Of a stretch of DNA of 64,000 nucleotides, positions 46,417 to 57,677 are shown in pieces; within the stretch, counting starts at the first letter, position 1, and every line of letters begins with the position of its first letter. A program made the position numbers and the translations under genes. This stretch comes from Apiosordaria backusii (lineage: Eukaryota > Ascomycota > Sordariomycetes > Sordariales > Lasiosphaeriaceae): the NCBI GenBank assembly GCA_030549205.1, contig JAUKTV010000007.1, positions 930,001 to 994,000 on the forward strand. Direction: 5' to 3'. A model generated the notes under the pieces. It saw only the letters and a program-made list of their open reading frames with translations, was not told where the DNA came from and did no database searches.

Positions 46417-46491
46417 ATGCCTTCCACCACCGCTCAGACCAAGGTTCCCCAGACCTCCACCAACTTCAACAGCTACTGCGTTGTCATGTAA
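46417..46491 (+). CDS. mfa1: Lipopeptide mating pheromone precursor (mfa-1 type)
   Basis: Encodes 24 residues starting MPSTTAQTKVPQ and ending NFNSYCVVM. The last four residues, CVVM, form a CaaX box with Cys at position 21. Length, the MPST start, KVPQT and the NFN(S/G)YCVVM end match the a-factor-like pheromones of Neurospora (mfa-1) and relatives. In that family the Cys is farnesylated, the last three residues are removed and the Cys is methylated. The peptide is exported by an ABC transporter of the Ste6 type and sensed by a Ste3-like receptor on the opposite mating type. The frame is open further upstream, but this ATG has a good context (ATCAAAATGCC), follows a TATA box by about 100 bp and gives the conserved peptide. 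No intron interrupts the coding part. The gene is easily missed because of its size. Confidence 0.93.
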   Translation: MPSTTAQTKVPQTSTNFNSYCVVM

Positions 46492-47592
46492 ATTGACCAA
46501 CACGGTATGCTAAAAGGCGCGCTCCAACACTAGAGGCAGGCAGGAGAGGGAGCTTGTTTCCTTCTCTACCCCTGATCTCCATCTTTGCTCTTTTCGATGG
46601 TCTCTCAACTCATCTGCCCCAAACGACAACAAGCTCTCAGAGAACGTGCTGAAAGCTTGGATGGATTGAACAACTTTTCGGCTGGAGTGAAGCCTCACGG
46701 GTTTTCCTCTCTTGTCCCCCAAACATCAACGCTACTTTCCCCCTTGTCAATCACAACACGGATTCGTTGGTTCTTTGGGTATCGCCTCAGTGTCGCTGCC
46801 TGGAAGGTACAACACATCAATCGGCTCTCATTTTTACACCACGAAAACCTCAAAACAATCACAAAAACCTTTTTACACATTCTGGATCCACCTTTTCGAT
46901 AAAACTACAAGAGAAAACAAAAATGGCCCCTTTTTATGGCTGCTTCTTCATACCAAACCTCTTTTTTCTCGGACACTCTTTCTCGCTTTGACGGCTGTTC
47001 GACCTAAAAACGACAAAACACCTTTTTGCTTTTGCCTTCTTGGGGAGGATGGTTGTTTAGTGGGGGATTGGGAAAGGGGAAAAGGGGGAAGATTCAGCGA
47101 TGGATTGGATCCTTTTTGTCTTTTTCTTTTCTAACTTAAGACTACTTCTTCTTGCTGTACCCACTGCAGGACTAGATAGATTCAATCGAGGCCGGTTGAT
47201 AAAACTTCTTCCTTTCTTCTTCATTGATGTGACTGTGACATGCGATGAGATATATCAAGAACAAACTGATAACCCCCCAAAAAACACTCGGTGTCTCTCT
47301 CTTGTTGTGAGATTTTTGAATAGCTGCAATGAACCTGGAAGACATGTTGACTTACACAGACGTCACAGCTCCTGGTGGGGTCCACTGTTCGGTTCCAAGA
47401 GCCGAGACCACCCCACAACCCCACTGCTTCGCCGAATCTGCCAAGAGTTCTGTGCCAAGCCCACCTTATCTTATCTCAACTGTGGGGATAATTTTTGCAA
47501 TTGCTTGCATCCTGGTGGAAGGAAGTTCGCGACCGCAAATCACCATCACGGTTCTCCTCGAACATAATCAGCTCACAAAGACAGCCGCCAAA
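46492..47592. other. 1.1 kb non-coding stretch after the pheromone gene
   Basis: T- and A-rich sequence with no coding signal. A GTATGC donor-like site occurs 13 bp after the stop (46505), and polypyrimidine tracts ending in CAG occur near 47169. A long 3' untranslated region, possibly spliced, would fit what is seen in other pheromone genes, but this is inference. The last part includes the promoter of the next gene. Confidence 0.4.
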
Positions 47593-48680
47593 ATGCCGCA
47601 CAAACATACTCGCCGCCAAAAGGACGAGGAGACGTCAGTATTTTCCATCTTCTAAAACATTGATACCAAACTAACAACCAACAATAGCTTCGACCTCCCA
47701 CCCACCCAAATCGCAAAGCCTCTCCCCCAAACACCATCTCCAAAAAGAAGGAAAACGAAAAGAACAACAAAAAGCGAAAACCCCAGCAGAAAAAGGGTGA
47801 TGACACCAACAACCAAAACGACCCCCCGAAAAAGAGCGGCAACAAGAGGAAACGCGGCGACAAATCAGATGATGCTCCTCGTGCGTTCAAGAGGCTGATG
47901 GCTATCAGCGAGGGGAGGTTACCTCGGTCAGGGTTGGATAATGGCGACGCTCCGCCAAAAGCCAAGGCAAAGGGCAAGAAGGGAGGGGATAACAACAAGA
48001 AGACTACGGCTGAGGTGAAAGCCGCCCCCAAGGAAACGCAGGCGGAGAAGAAGCCAGAGTTGAAGATCATGCCCGGCGAGAAAATCTCCGAGTTCAACCA
48101 GCGCGTTGATGCGGCTTTGCCTATTAGGGGATTGGTTACCAAGACTAAACTTAAAGATGGGAAGGATCCATTGGGGCTAAAGGTTAAGAAGACGTTGAAA
48201 GAGAAAAAGATGCATAATATGTATGCGGAATGGAGGGAGATGGACAAGAAGATCAAGGAGAAAAGAGAGGAAGAATTGGAAGAGCTGGAGGAAAAAGAGA
48301 TGGACAATGAGGCTATGGGGGTGTCGTGGAGGTTGGAGCAGGAGGCGGGGAAGAAGAAGAAGAAGGGGAAGAAGAGGGCGAGGTATATTGGTGAGGATAA
48401 TGGTCCGGAGGGGGATCCGTGGGCGGAGATTAAGAAGAAGAGGGGGGAGGGGAAGGTGGGATTGAATGAGGTTGCGCAGGCGCCGCCGGAGTTGACGAAG
48501 CCGAGGATGAATTCGCTGGTTAGGGGGGCGAAGGTGCAGGTTGCGGATATTCCGAAGGCGGCGGGGAGTTTGAGGCAGAGGGAAGAGCTGCAGGGGATTA
48601 GGGAGGGTGTGGTTGCGAGTTATAGGAAGTTGATGGAGGGGAGGAGGGCGGCGATGGCGGCTGAGGGGAGAGATGAGTAG
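47593..48680 (+). CDS. Basic, coiled-coil nucleolar-type protein; possible frameshift
   Basis: Exon 1 starts MPHKHTRRQKDEET at 47593 and is followed by a long second exon to 48680, giving about 345 residues. The body is Lys/Glu-rich: GDKSDDAPRAFKRLMAISEG, then MPGEKISEFNQRVDAALPIRGL, DPLGLKVKKTLKEKKMHNMY, and a coiled-coil of KIKEKREEELEELEEKE type. Two readings of the junction exist. Donor GTCAGT (47634) gives FDLPPTQIAKPLP, which looks like a genuine conserved motif, but then one base is missing in C5 (47724-47728) or A5 (47742-47746). Donor GTATTT (47638) keeps one open frame but gives LRPPTHPNRKASP instead. The protein resembles small basic nucleolar proteins of the CCDC137 kind; function is unknown. 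Confidence 0.65.
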
Positions 48681-49149
48681 GATAGGGAGCGCTGAATTAT
48701 ATGTAATGTTTATGGTTTTGTTTGTGGCGCTGGCGTGTGACATTTTATGGCTCTGTGACGGTTTGGGTCCATGGCCAAGCGTAGAATGGTAAGCCTAGAT
48801 ATTCAGTCAAAATATGACAATAGATACTGCTGTTAAGGCATCGAGCCGCTCGAGTCAATATTTTCTCCGTCATGGAGCTCTCGACTGGTGGGGTACGAGA
48901 TACAAAGAGCTTCGAGGTCGAAATGTAAACTAGGGCCAAAGCTTCCTCGCAAGCCGTCCCCCACCTTGACTTGACTCCCACGGCTGCCCCTCTATTCTTC
49001 GCCAAAAAAAATCCCACCCTCCATCACCAGTCATCTTCCATTCCTCCGCAAACCACCAAATTCTCGAGACGTCAAAATTCAAATCACGCTGCGACACACA
49101 ACCTTTTCACTTTTCACCTCTCGAGAATGGTGCAGCGCACATCGCCACA
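48681..49149. other. Interval between 47593 gene and TFIIIC gene
   Basis: 3' flank and promoter region. No gene or repeat is seen. Confidence 0.5.
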
Positions 49150-52100
49150 ATGAGCCCAGTCGGTTTCGAGGTCTTTATTGAAGGCCTCATATCGCAGATC
49201 GCCTATTATGGCTCAGAAGGTATGTGGTCATCTCTCATCCATCAGCTATCCATCATCACCAACTGCACAGGAGCACCGTGTTCGAGACCAGTGTCGTCGC
49301 CATTTTTTGGGAGTCGTCTTAGTCGCTTACATTGATGGACTTCATCAATTGAACCGTTTGAAACATTTCCCCAACATTTTGCGTGTCTTGGTAGACCGTT
49401 GAAGATTTCACTGGCGACTTACAAGACTAACTCTTATGCACAGGAATCACTCTCACTCAGCTGTTCGAGTTCATCCGCGAATATCACCAGACCTTTGCAC
49501 ACAAAAGCGGCAAAAACCATCCCAAACTACCAAAAAAGTCGCATGGCGTTGCCAATGGCGAAGACATCGAGAGCGCTCTTACCGACGCCGAATTGGCTTC
49601 GGCGCGTTTGGCCTGGGACTGGCTGCGATCTCGACCACAGATTCTAATCAACGGTCATCCAAAGAGGTACTGGAACTTTCTCGAGTTTGATCAGGTCCTT
49701 GCTCTTCCCAAAACGGCGCCCAGCGGTGCGCCCGACTCATCGACAATCAACCCTCAGTTACAAGTCCCCAACCCCGCCGCCGAAACATCTACCGCGAAAA
49801 GCAAAGGCAAAGGCAAATCCAAAGGTAAAGGCAAGGGCAAAGCCCAGAACCAGGCCGTGAAACCCAAGAAGCAGCTTGCTGTCCGACCCCGAATTGTGCC
49901 CTCAGAAGAAGTTGTCTGGCAAACCTTGACCCATCATGGCATGGATCGCAAGAAGGTTCCTCTCCTGGAGTGGGCTTGCTTACAGGGTGTTGCGATGGCA
50001 AAGTTCGACGGCATACTTCAAAGCGACCTCCGGAAACTCGTCAATCAAGACAAACGGTCGCTTCCTAAGCGGACGGATTCACTCTTCAGGAAAGGTTACA
50101 TTGTCAAGCGAACCGTCGTAGTTCAAAAGATGAAAACGAGCATGCTATGGCTGGCCGACTTTGCTCCCAAGACAGTGGAAAACGACACGCTTGGTCTGGA
50201 CTTGAACCCCCAGGCTCTGGCCAAGGACACGGAGACTGTGCCCTGGCATTCCAAGTGGACAGGAACCAACATTGACGTCGCGGCTCTTGGTAAAACCATC
50301 ATCGGCGTCGTCAAAGCCTTTGGTGTCATGCGCTACGCCGATCTCAGAACCAAGCTCGGAGTGTCTGGCAAGCCCTGGCAGATGAAGACTGTTGCAAAGA
50401 GTTGCCAGCGGTTTGCCGATCTGGGTGTCATCAAGTATACGGCCGCATGCTTCCCCACGACCCGCAAGGTCTTCAAAGATTGCCTCAAGTTCATTCGAGA
50501 TCCGACCGAAGACGAGTGGGATAGGTTTCTAGCCACGGGAAAGAAGACATCACAGTATTCGGACCCGAGCAGGCACCGCGAGCCGAAGCCAAATGCACTT
50601 GCCCTTTACGAAAACTCTGGCGCACGTATTCAAAATCATTGGACCCCCGAAAAGCCTCTGGCTCAGACAGTCTTCGAAGTGATCAAGAGCGCAGGCCCTG
50701 GGGGAGCATCAAATCCCCAGGTTAGTGTTGCGACTGTTGGCTACCAGCATCGGCGATACCTGTCAAGCTACTTGACCAAGGTTGCCGAAACACAGCAACC
50801 CGCCCATTTGATACAATTCCAGGTCAAGAGCGAGATGATACGGAAAGGCAAAACATCAGCATACATGTACAAGGCTACTGGCGGGGCTACTAGCGGGGCT
50901 ACTGGCGGGGCTGCTGGCGGGCAGTTATTACTGAAGCAAACAGCGGAAGCTGAGACTCCTAGTTCTTCTTACGGCTTTGGAGCAGTTCGACCCAAGATGT
51001 TTGCTACAGATGACAAGAACTCACTGACTGCCCTTTCGTTGATGGCCCAACCCCCGCGCCAGACGAACCGCAAGCAAAACCACGTTGCTGCGCAGTTGAG
51101 AAGACAAGAGCAAGCTAGGATTGAAGAGCAAGCCAGGATTGAAGAACAAGCCATGATTGCCATGCAGCCTATCGTCGAACAAACCCCGGCAGTCGAGGTT
51201 GAGATGCCTGATGCGACGCCAGTACAGCCCGCCGCCGAGGCTACCGAGGATGCTGGGGTTACAGTTGCTCACCCATCATCAAAGCGGAAAATCGATAAGA
51301 TATCTGGAGATGATCGGCCACCGGAACTATCCCCGGGAACCGTCTACAAAGCACGTATTGGCGAGCCAAACTCGCTCGACCCGCAGCCCAGAAAGCGTGG
51401 TGCTCTGAGAAAGTCGGTCGTCATTGTGTTCACGAGGCAAGGCCATACCGCTGCAGCACCAGCCTCCACACCACAAAAATGGAGCGACATGGCCATCGAC
51501 GGTGCCACAGAAAATATTGCGGTTGAATTGGGCGAACCGCCATCTTCGACACCCGCTCAGGAAGCTGGCGTGGAGGTAGTTGAGAGGGCCGGCCCTACTC
51601 GCGGGAGAGGGCGTGGCCGTGGAGGTGGTCGAGGCCGGGGTAGAAAGGGGGCAGCCGCTGGCACTGGACAGAAGCAATATATCTGCGAAAAGTGTGGAGT
51701 TTCGTGGAAGAATTCGAACGGCCTGCAGTATCACCTTACAGCCGGACAAAATGCGTGTAATACGAACTTCGATCCTTCACACAACCTGAACAAGCGCCGG
51801 CGTCCCGAACCTGCCTCACCACCTTCACTTGATACTTCCAGTACAGCGGGCGGCCGGGGCTCCCGTAAAACCAGGAACACAACCACCAGACTAAGGAGAG
51901 GAGCCCTTCGACCATCCATGAGAAAGCGTCCTGCGGATGACGCCAAGGAGAACGACATAGCGTTCAGGGGAGTTGAAATTGCCGCCATACCGGCGACTGC
52001 CCAGGTTGGAACACATGTTTCGGAGCCAACGCCAGTCGAGAGACCTGTTCGACATTCGCAACTACAGAATGTATCAGGGGCCCAGGCGACCTTTTTCGAC

Positions 52101-55100
52101 CGTTTCAGAATGGCGCTTGATCGTCAGGCTTCTACTAGCCAAGTTCGGGCCCGTCCTCAACCCATGGACTTGGATACTCGGCCGATCTCGGATGCTACTC
52201 CTCAAAAAGATGCTGCTCAACCCTCACCAAGTTTCCAGCAAGCAGCTCATAATTTGTCTCAGCAAATCAGCAATGGCACCGCTAATGATGTTGAGATGCC
52301 TGACGAGCAGCATGACGTTGATATGCCTGATGAGCAGCATGACGTTGAGATGCCTGATGAGCAGCATGACGTTGAGATGCCTGACGAGCAACGTGATGTC
52401 GAAATGCCAGACCAACAGCATAACGGCGGTTTTCAATACCCAGACGTGCCAGATCAAGATTCTCGGCAGGAACTTGTCCAACATGCGAGTCAAGTACCTC
52501 ACACGCAGAAACAAGAGGCACGCCCAGCAAACATGGCGCCAGTGCCACTGCAAGAGTCTCAAGGTGTCAAGCCCTTCGTTCCAAACCTCCAGTCCTACCA
52601 AAGACACCCAACACATGCAAAGGTGCGGACGGCGAAGGTCTTTGACATCATCCTGTATCTGCTGGACAACAACAATGGTGTGTTTCCCGGCGAAAAAGCG
52701 GCCTTCTACGCTGCGCTCAAGATTTATCTGGCAGCATTTCCTGGACAGATTCCTCCAAGTCTCAAGAACTGCCAGAGTGCCATCAACTCGCTTCAGGCTC
52801 GCAAGGAGATACAGATGCACACTCATTTATTGAGGAATATGGAGGGGAAATACGAAATGTACAGCGTGCTAGTTCGCCACGGCATGGATCCCCAAGCAGA
52901 TGTTGTTAAATACACGGCACGGAAGATCAAGGAAGCCTTTCCGGGCCTATATATACCGCCTGCATTTTCCCCTACACCCGAAGAGATGGTTGGTCTGCTG
53001 GAGTCCGACCCGAAGTACCCAAAGGAGGAAAAGGATGCTAGGCCGAATGCAAATGGTCAGAAATTCCGTGCCAGGCGGCGGCAGATCACCGAGGTTGAAG
53101 TTTTCAATGCTCCATATTACAATCAAAACGTCGCTGGTCAGCCTGTCAAGGATACTCTTCGACCTGATCACCTGCGCAGCCACAGCTATGTTGGGCAGAA
53201 GAGACAAGCTGCCGATGGCTTGTCCGAGAGTTCTTCCCCGAAGCGACACAAGTCCAATGGCGGGCATGCCACTCAAGATGAGGGTCAAGATGACTCACTT
53301 GTTGATCCTGAGCTCCTCAAATTGTCGGCTCAGCAGCCATATCTTGCAGGGAACATCAACCACATTAACAGCATTCACAGGCCATCAATCGTCGAGGCGG
53401 TCAAGAATTTCCGTCTTTTGCCCACAAGGGGTGGGAGCAAGATGCACCACAATGCTCGACCAAGCAAGTCGCCGACGAAAATCCCCCAAGCCCTTGGTAG
53501 GATCAAGAACCCAGGGTTGAACAGTTTGCCAACTTCCTTTTTCGAGACCGGGTCTTACTTTCACAAACTCAACAACAATCCCAACCCTGACCTCATCTCG
53601 CCAACAGTTAACTTCTTGGAGCCCAATGAGAGGCTTGGGGTTGACGATGGAGAGTTTGAGAGTGATGTGGAAGACCCGGCGTGGACCCCTGAACCTGAAT
53701 CGACAATTGATGGCGGGTCTCCAAGGTCCGATGGTGGCAAATTTGTCGATGTGTTTGATGGAGAGGTTGAGAAGCCCAAGCAGTTCAAGTTCGCTGAGAT
53801 TACGACACTCGGGCAAGCTGCGAAGGGAGTGTGGGATGGGCACAACGACAAGTACTTTAAGGGTCTTGACGCTAGCTTCACGGTTGATGGGTTCTTGCCG
53901 AGCCGGAAGTGGCAGATTGAGCAGAACATCCCCAGGAGCATTGAGGATATGGCGAAGAAGAGCGACTACAAAGCCCACACTGAGTGGCAAGACAAGAAAT
54001 ATGCTCAGTTCTGCACACTTGTCGACAAGTGCTCGCATTGGGAGAAGTCCAAGATCGGGTGTACCCTGCTACAGGCAGGCAGTGTGGCTCCTGATTTTAT
54101 CTTTGTCAACATTACGCCCAAGCATGGGGTGAGCAATCTGCCAGTCAAGGCCCGATGGGACGAGCAAAAACAGTTCACGATGGAAACTCTGGATTACCAG
54201 GAGTTTGAGTCCGATGACGACTATCGCGAGCTCTTGCCGGGGGCTTTTGCCCACAGAAAGAAACGTCTTGGAAGGCCCCCTGGTTCCAAGTCACAGACCA
54301 CTCGAACCCGCTCTGGCAAGATCAAACTTAAGGAGATCAAGACAAAGCGCGAGCTTACAGCGTACCCGCAATGCCCGGAGGACTTCCTCAGGCAGGCAGG
54401 TGACAAAGCAGAGGGGCTTGACTGGTCAAGTGAGAATGTACGGCTCGCTACTTTCGTTGCCGTTACTACGCTCTTGGGTGGCACGCCTCGCTATGTTGAT
54501 TGGGGGTTGATACTCCGGCTGTTGCCAGAACAAACGTAAGTTTCTTTGAGAATTCTTGGTATCGTCTGGTGTATGGATGCTAACACTTTCACAGTATCAG
54601 CCAATTGCGGCACTATTGGGGTGCATTGAAGAAAGACCGTGCCACTACCATCATCACATTGACGGCAAAGTTCCACAAGAAATTCCTCAAGGCATATGAG
54701 AACGACGAGCTACCGCCCCTCAACTATGACAATGTGCTTGCCTACGACTGGCTTAAGTTGATCAAATGGACGACGCGACTAGATTGGCAACAAAAGACGG
54801 CCCTGCCTGTGACGAGGAAGGCTTTGCGGGAGCAGTTCACGTTGTCTACAGTTAAGCACGAAGACCGTGAATGGCGCGAGGCCTATTATCACCCCCAGCG
54901 ATCCGTGTTCAACCGTTTCCAGGATGCGACATCTGAGCCGTTGGCTCTTTCGCTGGACAACCAACCCAAGCCTAAGCTGTCACAGGATATGATGGTGGCC
55001 ATGTCATGGATTCGCTCGCTTTGCGTGACGCCCGTCAAGGAAACCCTAGATGAGAAGCTCGTTCAGAAGCGCAACAGCCTCTATCCCCACAAGAGAAATA

Positions 55101-56002
55101 CTGAAATCACGGAGCTGATGGACAAGGCCATGGAGCAACTTCAGCGTATGCACGTCATTTCCAAGTCATCCAGAGACTGCAGTAATGGGCGTCAATGGCG
55201 CTTCAATACCAGAGTCTTTGAATTGCTTGTCAAGACGTCGAACCAAGAGAAATTCGAGCAGGCCTATCGGTACAAGAAGAAGCTTGACGAGGCGTTCAGG
55301 GCCCAAGGCAGCTCGCCGGTCAGGTTCAAAGCCGATGATAAAGGGATGACAATGGTCATCGTCAATATGCAAGCTATGGGACGGATCCGCACTGAGATCG
55401 TCGACCAGAAGAACGTGCCCATGGGCCACGAGCCGGGGAATTATGAGACGAGAAAGTACCCGAAGGAGTACATTCACTTTAAAATGGACATCATTCCCAC
55501 CGACAAGTACCTCTACAATAACGGGCCGGAGTTGACTGAGTTGAGGTATAAGATCATGGCAGCGAAACCGCCGGCGGCTGGGCCGGGGGGTGCGGTGCCC
55601 GTCTGGATGACGTGCCATGGGGAGCTGAGCGCTGATTTGTGGCTGAAGTACTTGAGCGTGGTGCTGATCACGCTGGCGTCGCGGGGGAGCATGAGGGCGG
55701 AGGAGTTGGTCAAGACGATCAAGCCGGTGATTATGGAGTTTGAGGCGGAGCTGATTATGGGGTGGTTGGAGGGGGTGGGGGTGCTGCAGGAGCAGATTGG
55801 GGGGATGGCGAGGGGGTTGGGGGAGTGGTGGTGGACTGTTGTGGAGATTTGTAGGGAGGGGCTGATGATGGAGAAGGAGCAGAGGGAGAAGGGGAAGGGG
55901 AAGGGAGAGGAGAAGGCGGTGGAGGAGGAACAGGTGGTGAGGGTGGTGGGGAGTAAGCCGAGGAAGTCGTTGCCTAGTGGGAGGCCGACTGTTGCTGCTT
56001 GA
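49150..56002 (+). CDS. sfc3: TFIIIC largest (B-block-binding) subunit, Tfc3/Sfc3-like
   Basis: Three exons (49150-49219, 49444-54535, 54595-56002) encode about 2189 residues. The N terminus (GFEVFIEGLISQIAYYGSEG) and the segment at about 175-265 (EEVVWQTLTHHGMDRKKVPLLEW, LRKLVNQDKRSLPKRTDSLF, KGYIVKRTVVVQ) match the winged-helix B-block-binding domain. A second winged-helix-like part follows (GVMRYADLRTKLGV). The middle is disordered, with an RGR/GRG tract (about 743-760), a C2HC-like finger from Cys771 (CEKCGVSWKNSNGLQYHL), and five 9-residue repeats DVEMPDEQH. An AT hook (RLGRPPGSK) lies at about 1628. The C terminus is helical. TFIIIC recognises the B box of tRNA genes to recruit TFIIIB and polymerase III. 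Length exceeds the yeast subunit (1160), mainly through the disordered middle. Confidence 0.88.
52287..52421 (+). repeat. Five 27-bp tandem repeats inside the TFIIIC gene
   Basis: Each unit encodes DVEMPDEQH or a near copy (DVDMPDEQH, DVEMPDEQR, DVEMPDQQH). The array is in frame, so changes in copy number would alter length without breaking the protein. Confidence 0.9.
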
Positions 56003-56500
56003 GGAGGACTTGAGGTGGAGGTGTGGGTAGATGCGGTTTGGGGTCTTCGTATATTAGGATATTACAGGTTCGTATTTGGTTGGTGGTGGTGGTGGTGGTG
56101 GTGGGTTCAGAGACAGGAATATGGAAAGGGATACCATGAGGAAGGAGAGGGAGAGGTTTCGATCTTGGGAGGTTGGACGGACGGGACAGACGTTTTCCTT
56201 CGCCGGCATTACTTGTGATACCCCCCGGAACTCTTGAGGACTGGGATTTTCATTTTTGGCGTTTTATGGGGAAAGCATTAGAGACTGGTTTAGCATCCAG
56301 GTTGATAGGATGGTAGTTACTGTTATTGGTAGATGAATCAAACTAATAAAATGACCACCGATTAAGGCTCGTAAAGATGTGAAGAATTCATTCCTTTAAT
56401 AAATCGCTAGAATTTATCCCGGATTTCGCTCTAAATGCCACTACAATACTCCCTAAAACGCCTCATTACATTATCCAACATATCTCCCCTCTTCTAACCT
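56003..56500. other. Convergent 3' interval, TFIIIC and J-protein genes
   Basis: Contains a GGT microsatellite at about 56078-56104. Otherwise 3' flanks of two converging genes. Confidence 0.5.
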
Positions 56501-57677
56501 CTACCTCGTCCCTCTAGCCCCAACCGGCGCATCCCCCCTCCGTCTCGCCAAGCTCCTCCCCATCGCATCCCTCACCATGGGATCGCTCCTAATAGTATTA
56601 TGCACCAACCACTCCCTCACCCTCTTCCACGTCTCCCCCATTGCCTTCTCATCCCCCGCAAAAGGCGCCAACTCCAACTGCAACAAGTTTGTCGCGTCCA
56701 CATCTAGTCTCTTCACACTCGTCTCCAGCCTCTCTAAACCCTGCCTCAGCGCCTGCTCTTCATTTCCTGCCCCTTTGCCATTTTTATCAACAACAATATT
56801 CCCCGATGTCGTATCCGCCGTGATCAACGGGCCAATTTGGGAAAACGCTAAATAGGTAGTAAGCGCGAGTTTTTTCGCTAGGGTCACAGCCTGAAACTGG
56901 AGGTACGGCTGCCGATTGGGGAGGTACGTAACAAGAGGGTTGATGAATTTTGTGAGGAACAGTGGGGGATGGGGCCTAGTGACGGAGGTGGATTCGAATA
57001 GGAAGAGAAGTGCCAAAATGAGCCAGCGTTCGAATTTGCCCCAGTCGAGATAACCTAATAGGCCAAAGGCGTACATGCTGAGGGCGAAAAGGGTGTAGTA
57101 GGGAATAAGGGACTTGAAGCCGCGGTAGACGTAGTCTGCGACCGAGGAGCAGTGCTGCCATGTGGTTATAGCTTCTGGGCCGAAGCGGTCGTAGGCGAAG
57201 CGTTTGGTGGGGTTGGTGAGGGTGTCTTGGGCTAGTTGGAGGTGGACGAAGTAGGTGTTTGCGTCGGAGATGGGTTGGGTGGTGTCTTTGATTTTGTCGG
57301 GGTGGAAGAGGGCGGCGAGACGGCGGAAGCGGGATTTGATTTCTTTTTCTGTGGCGGTCAAGGGGACGCCGAGGGAGGAGTAGAAGGTGGGGGTGGATTG
57401 GATGTCGTGGTCGGCTTCGTAGATTGTGTAGAGGAGGTAGAGGGTTACGACGAGGATGTGGATTTTGCGGCGGTGGTTGGCCCATCGGGGGGTTCCGGGG
57501 GTTGGGTGGGGGTCGCCGGCGCGGATGAAGATGCTGTAGAGGAGGGTTTGGGTCCAGCCTGTTACGAGCTGGGAAAGGGGGGGTTAGAAAGGGGGTTGTG
57601 GAAGGGATGAGGGAGGGGGGAAGGGGACGAACGTTGGGGAGGAAACTCCAGGCTATTAGGGAGAGGAAGCCGGACAT
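56501..57677 (-). CDS. Membrane J-domain co-chaperone
   Basis: Two exons (57677-57633, 57568-56501) encode 370 residues. The short first exon (MSGFLSLIAWSFLPN) starts a hydrophobic N terminus continuing LVTGWTQTLLYSIFI. A second span (IHILVVTLYLLYTIY) is followed by a J domain with FYSSLGVPLTATEKEIKSRFRR, the catalytic HPD in LFHPDK, and TNPTKRFAYDRFGPEAI. Further spans follow (LIPYYTLFALSMYAFGLLGYL; WLILALLFLFEST). The C terminus is soluble and helical. J domains stimulate the ATPase of Hsp70. The layout resembles fungal ER membrane J proteins such as Erj5, but orthology is not shown. The donor is the less common GTTCGT. Confidence 0.82.

Noticed and set aside
51973..52833. 286-codon plus-strand frame and 200-codon minus-strand frame inside the TFIIIC gene
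   Set aside because: Both are shadows in other frames of the recognised TFIIIC coding exon; the 27-bp repeat keeps them open.
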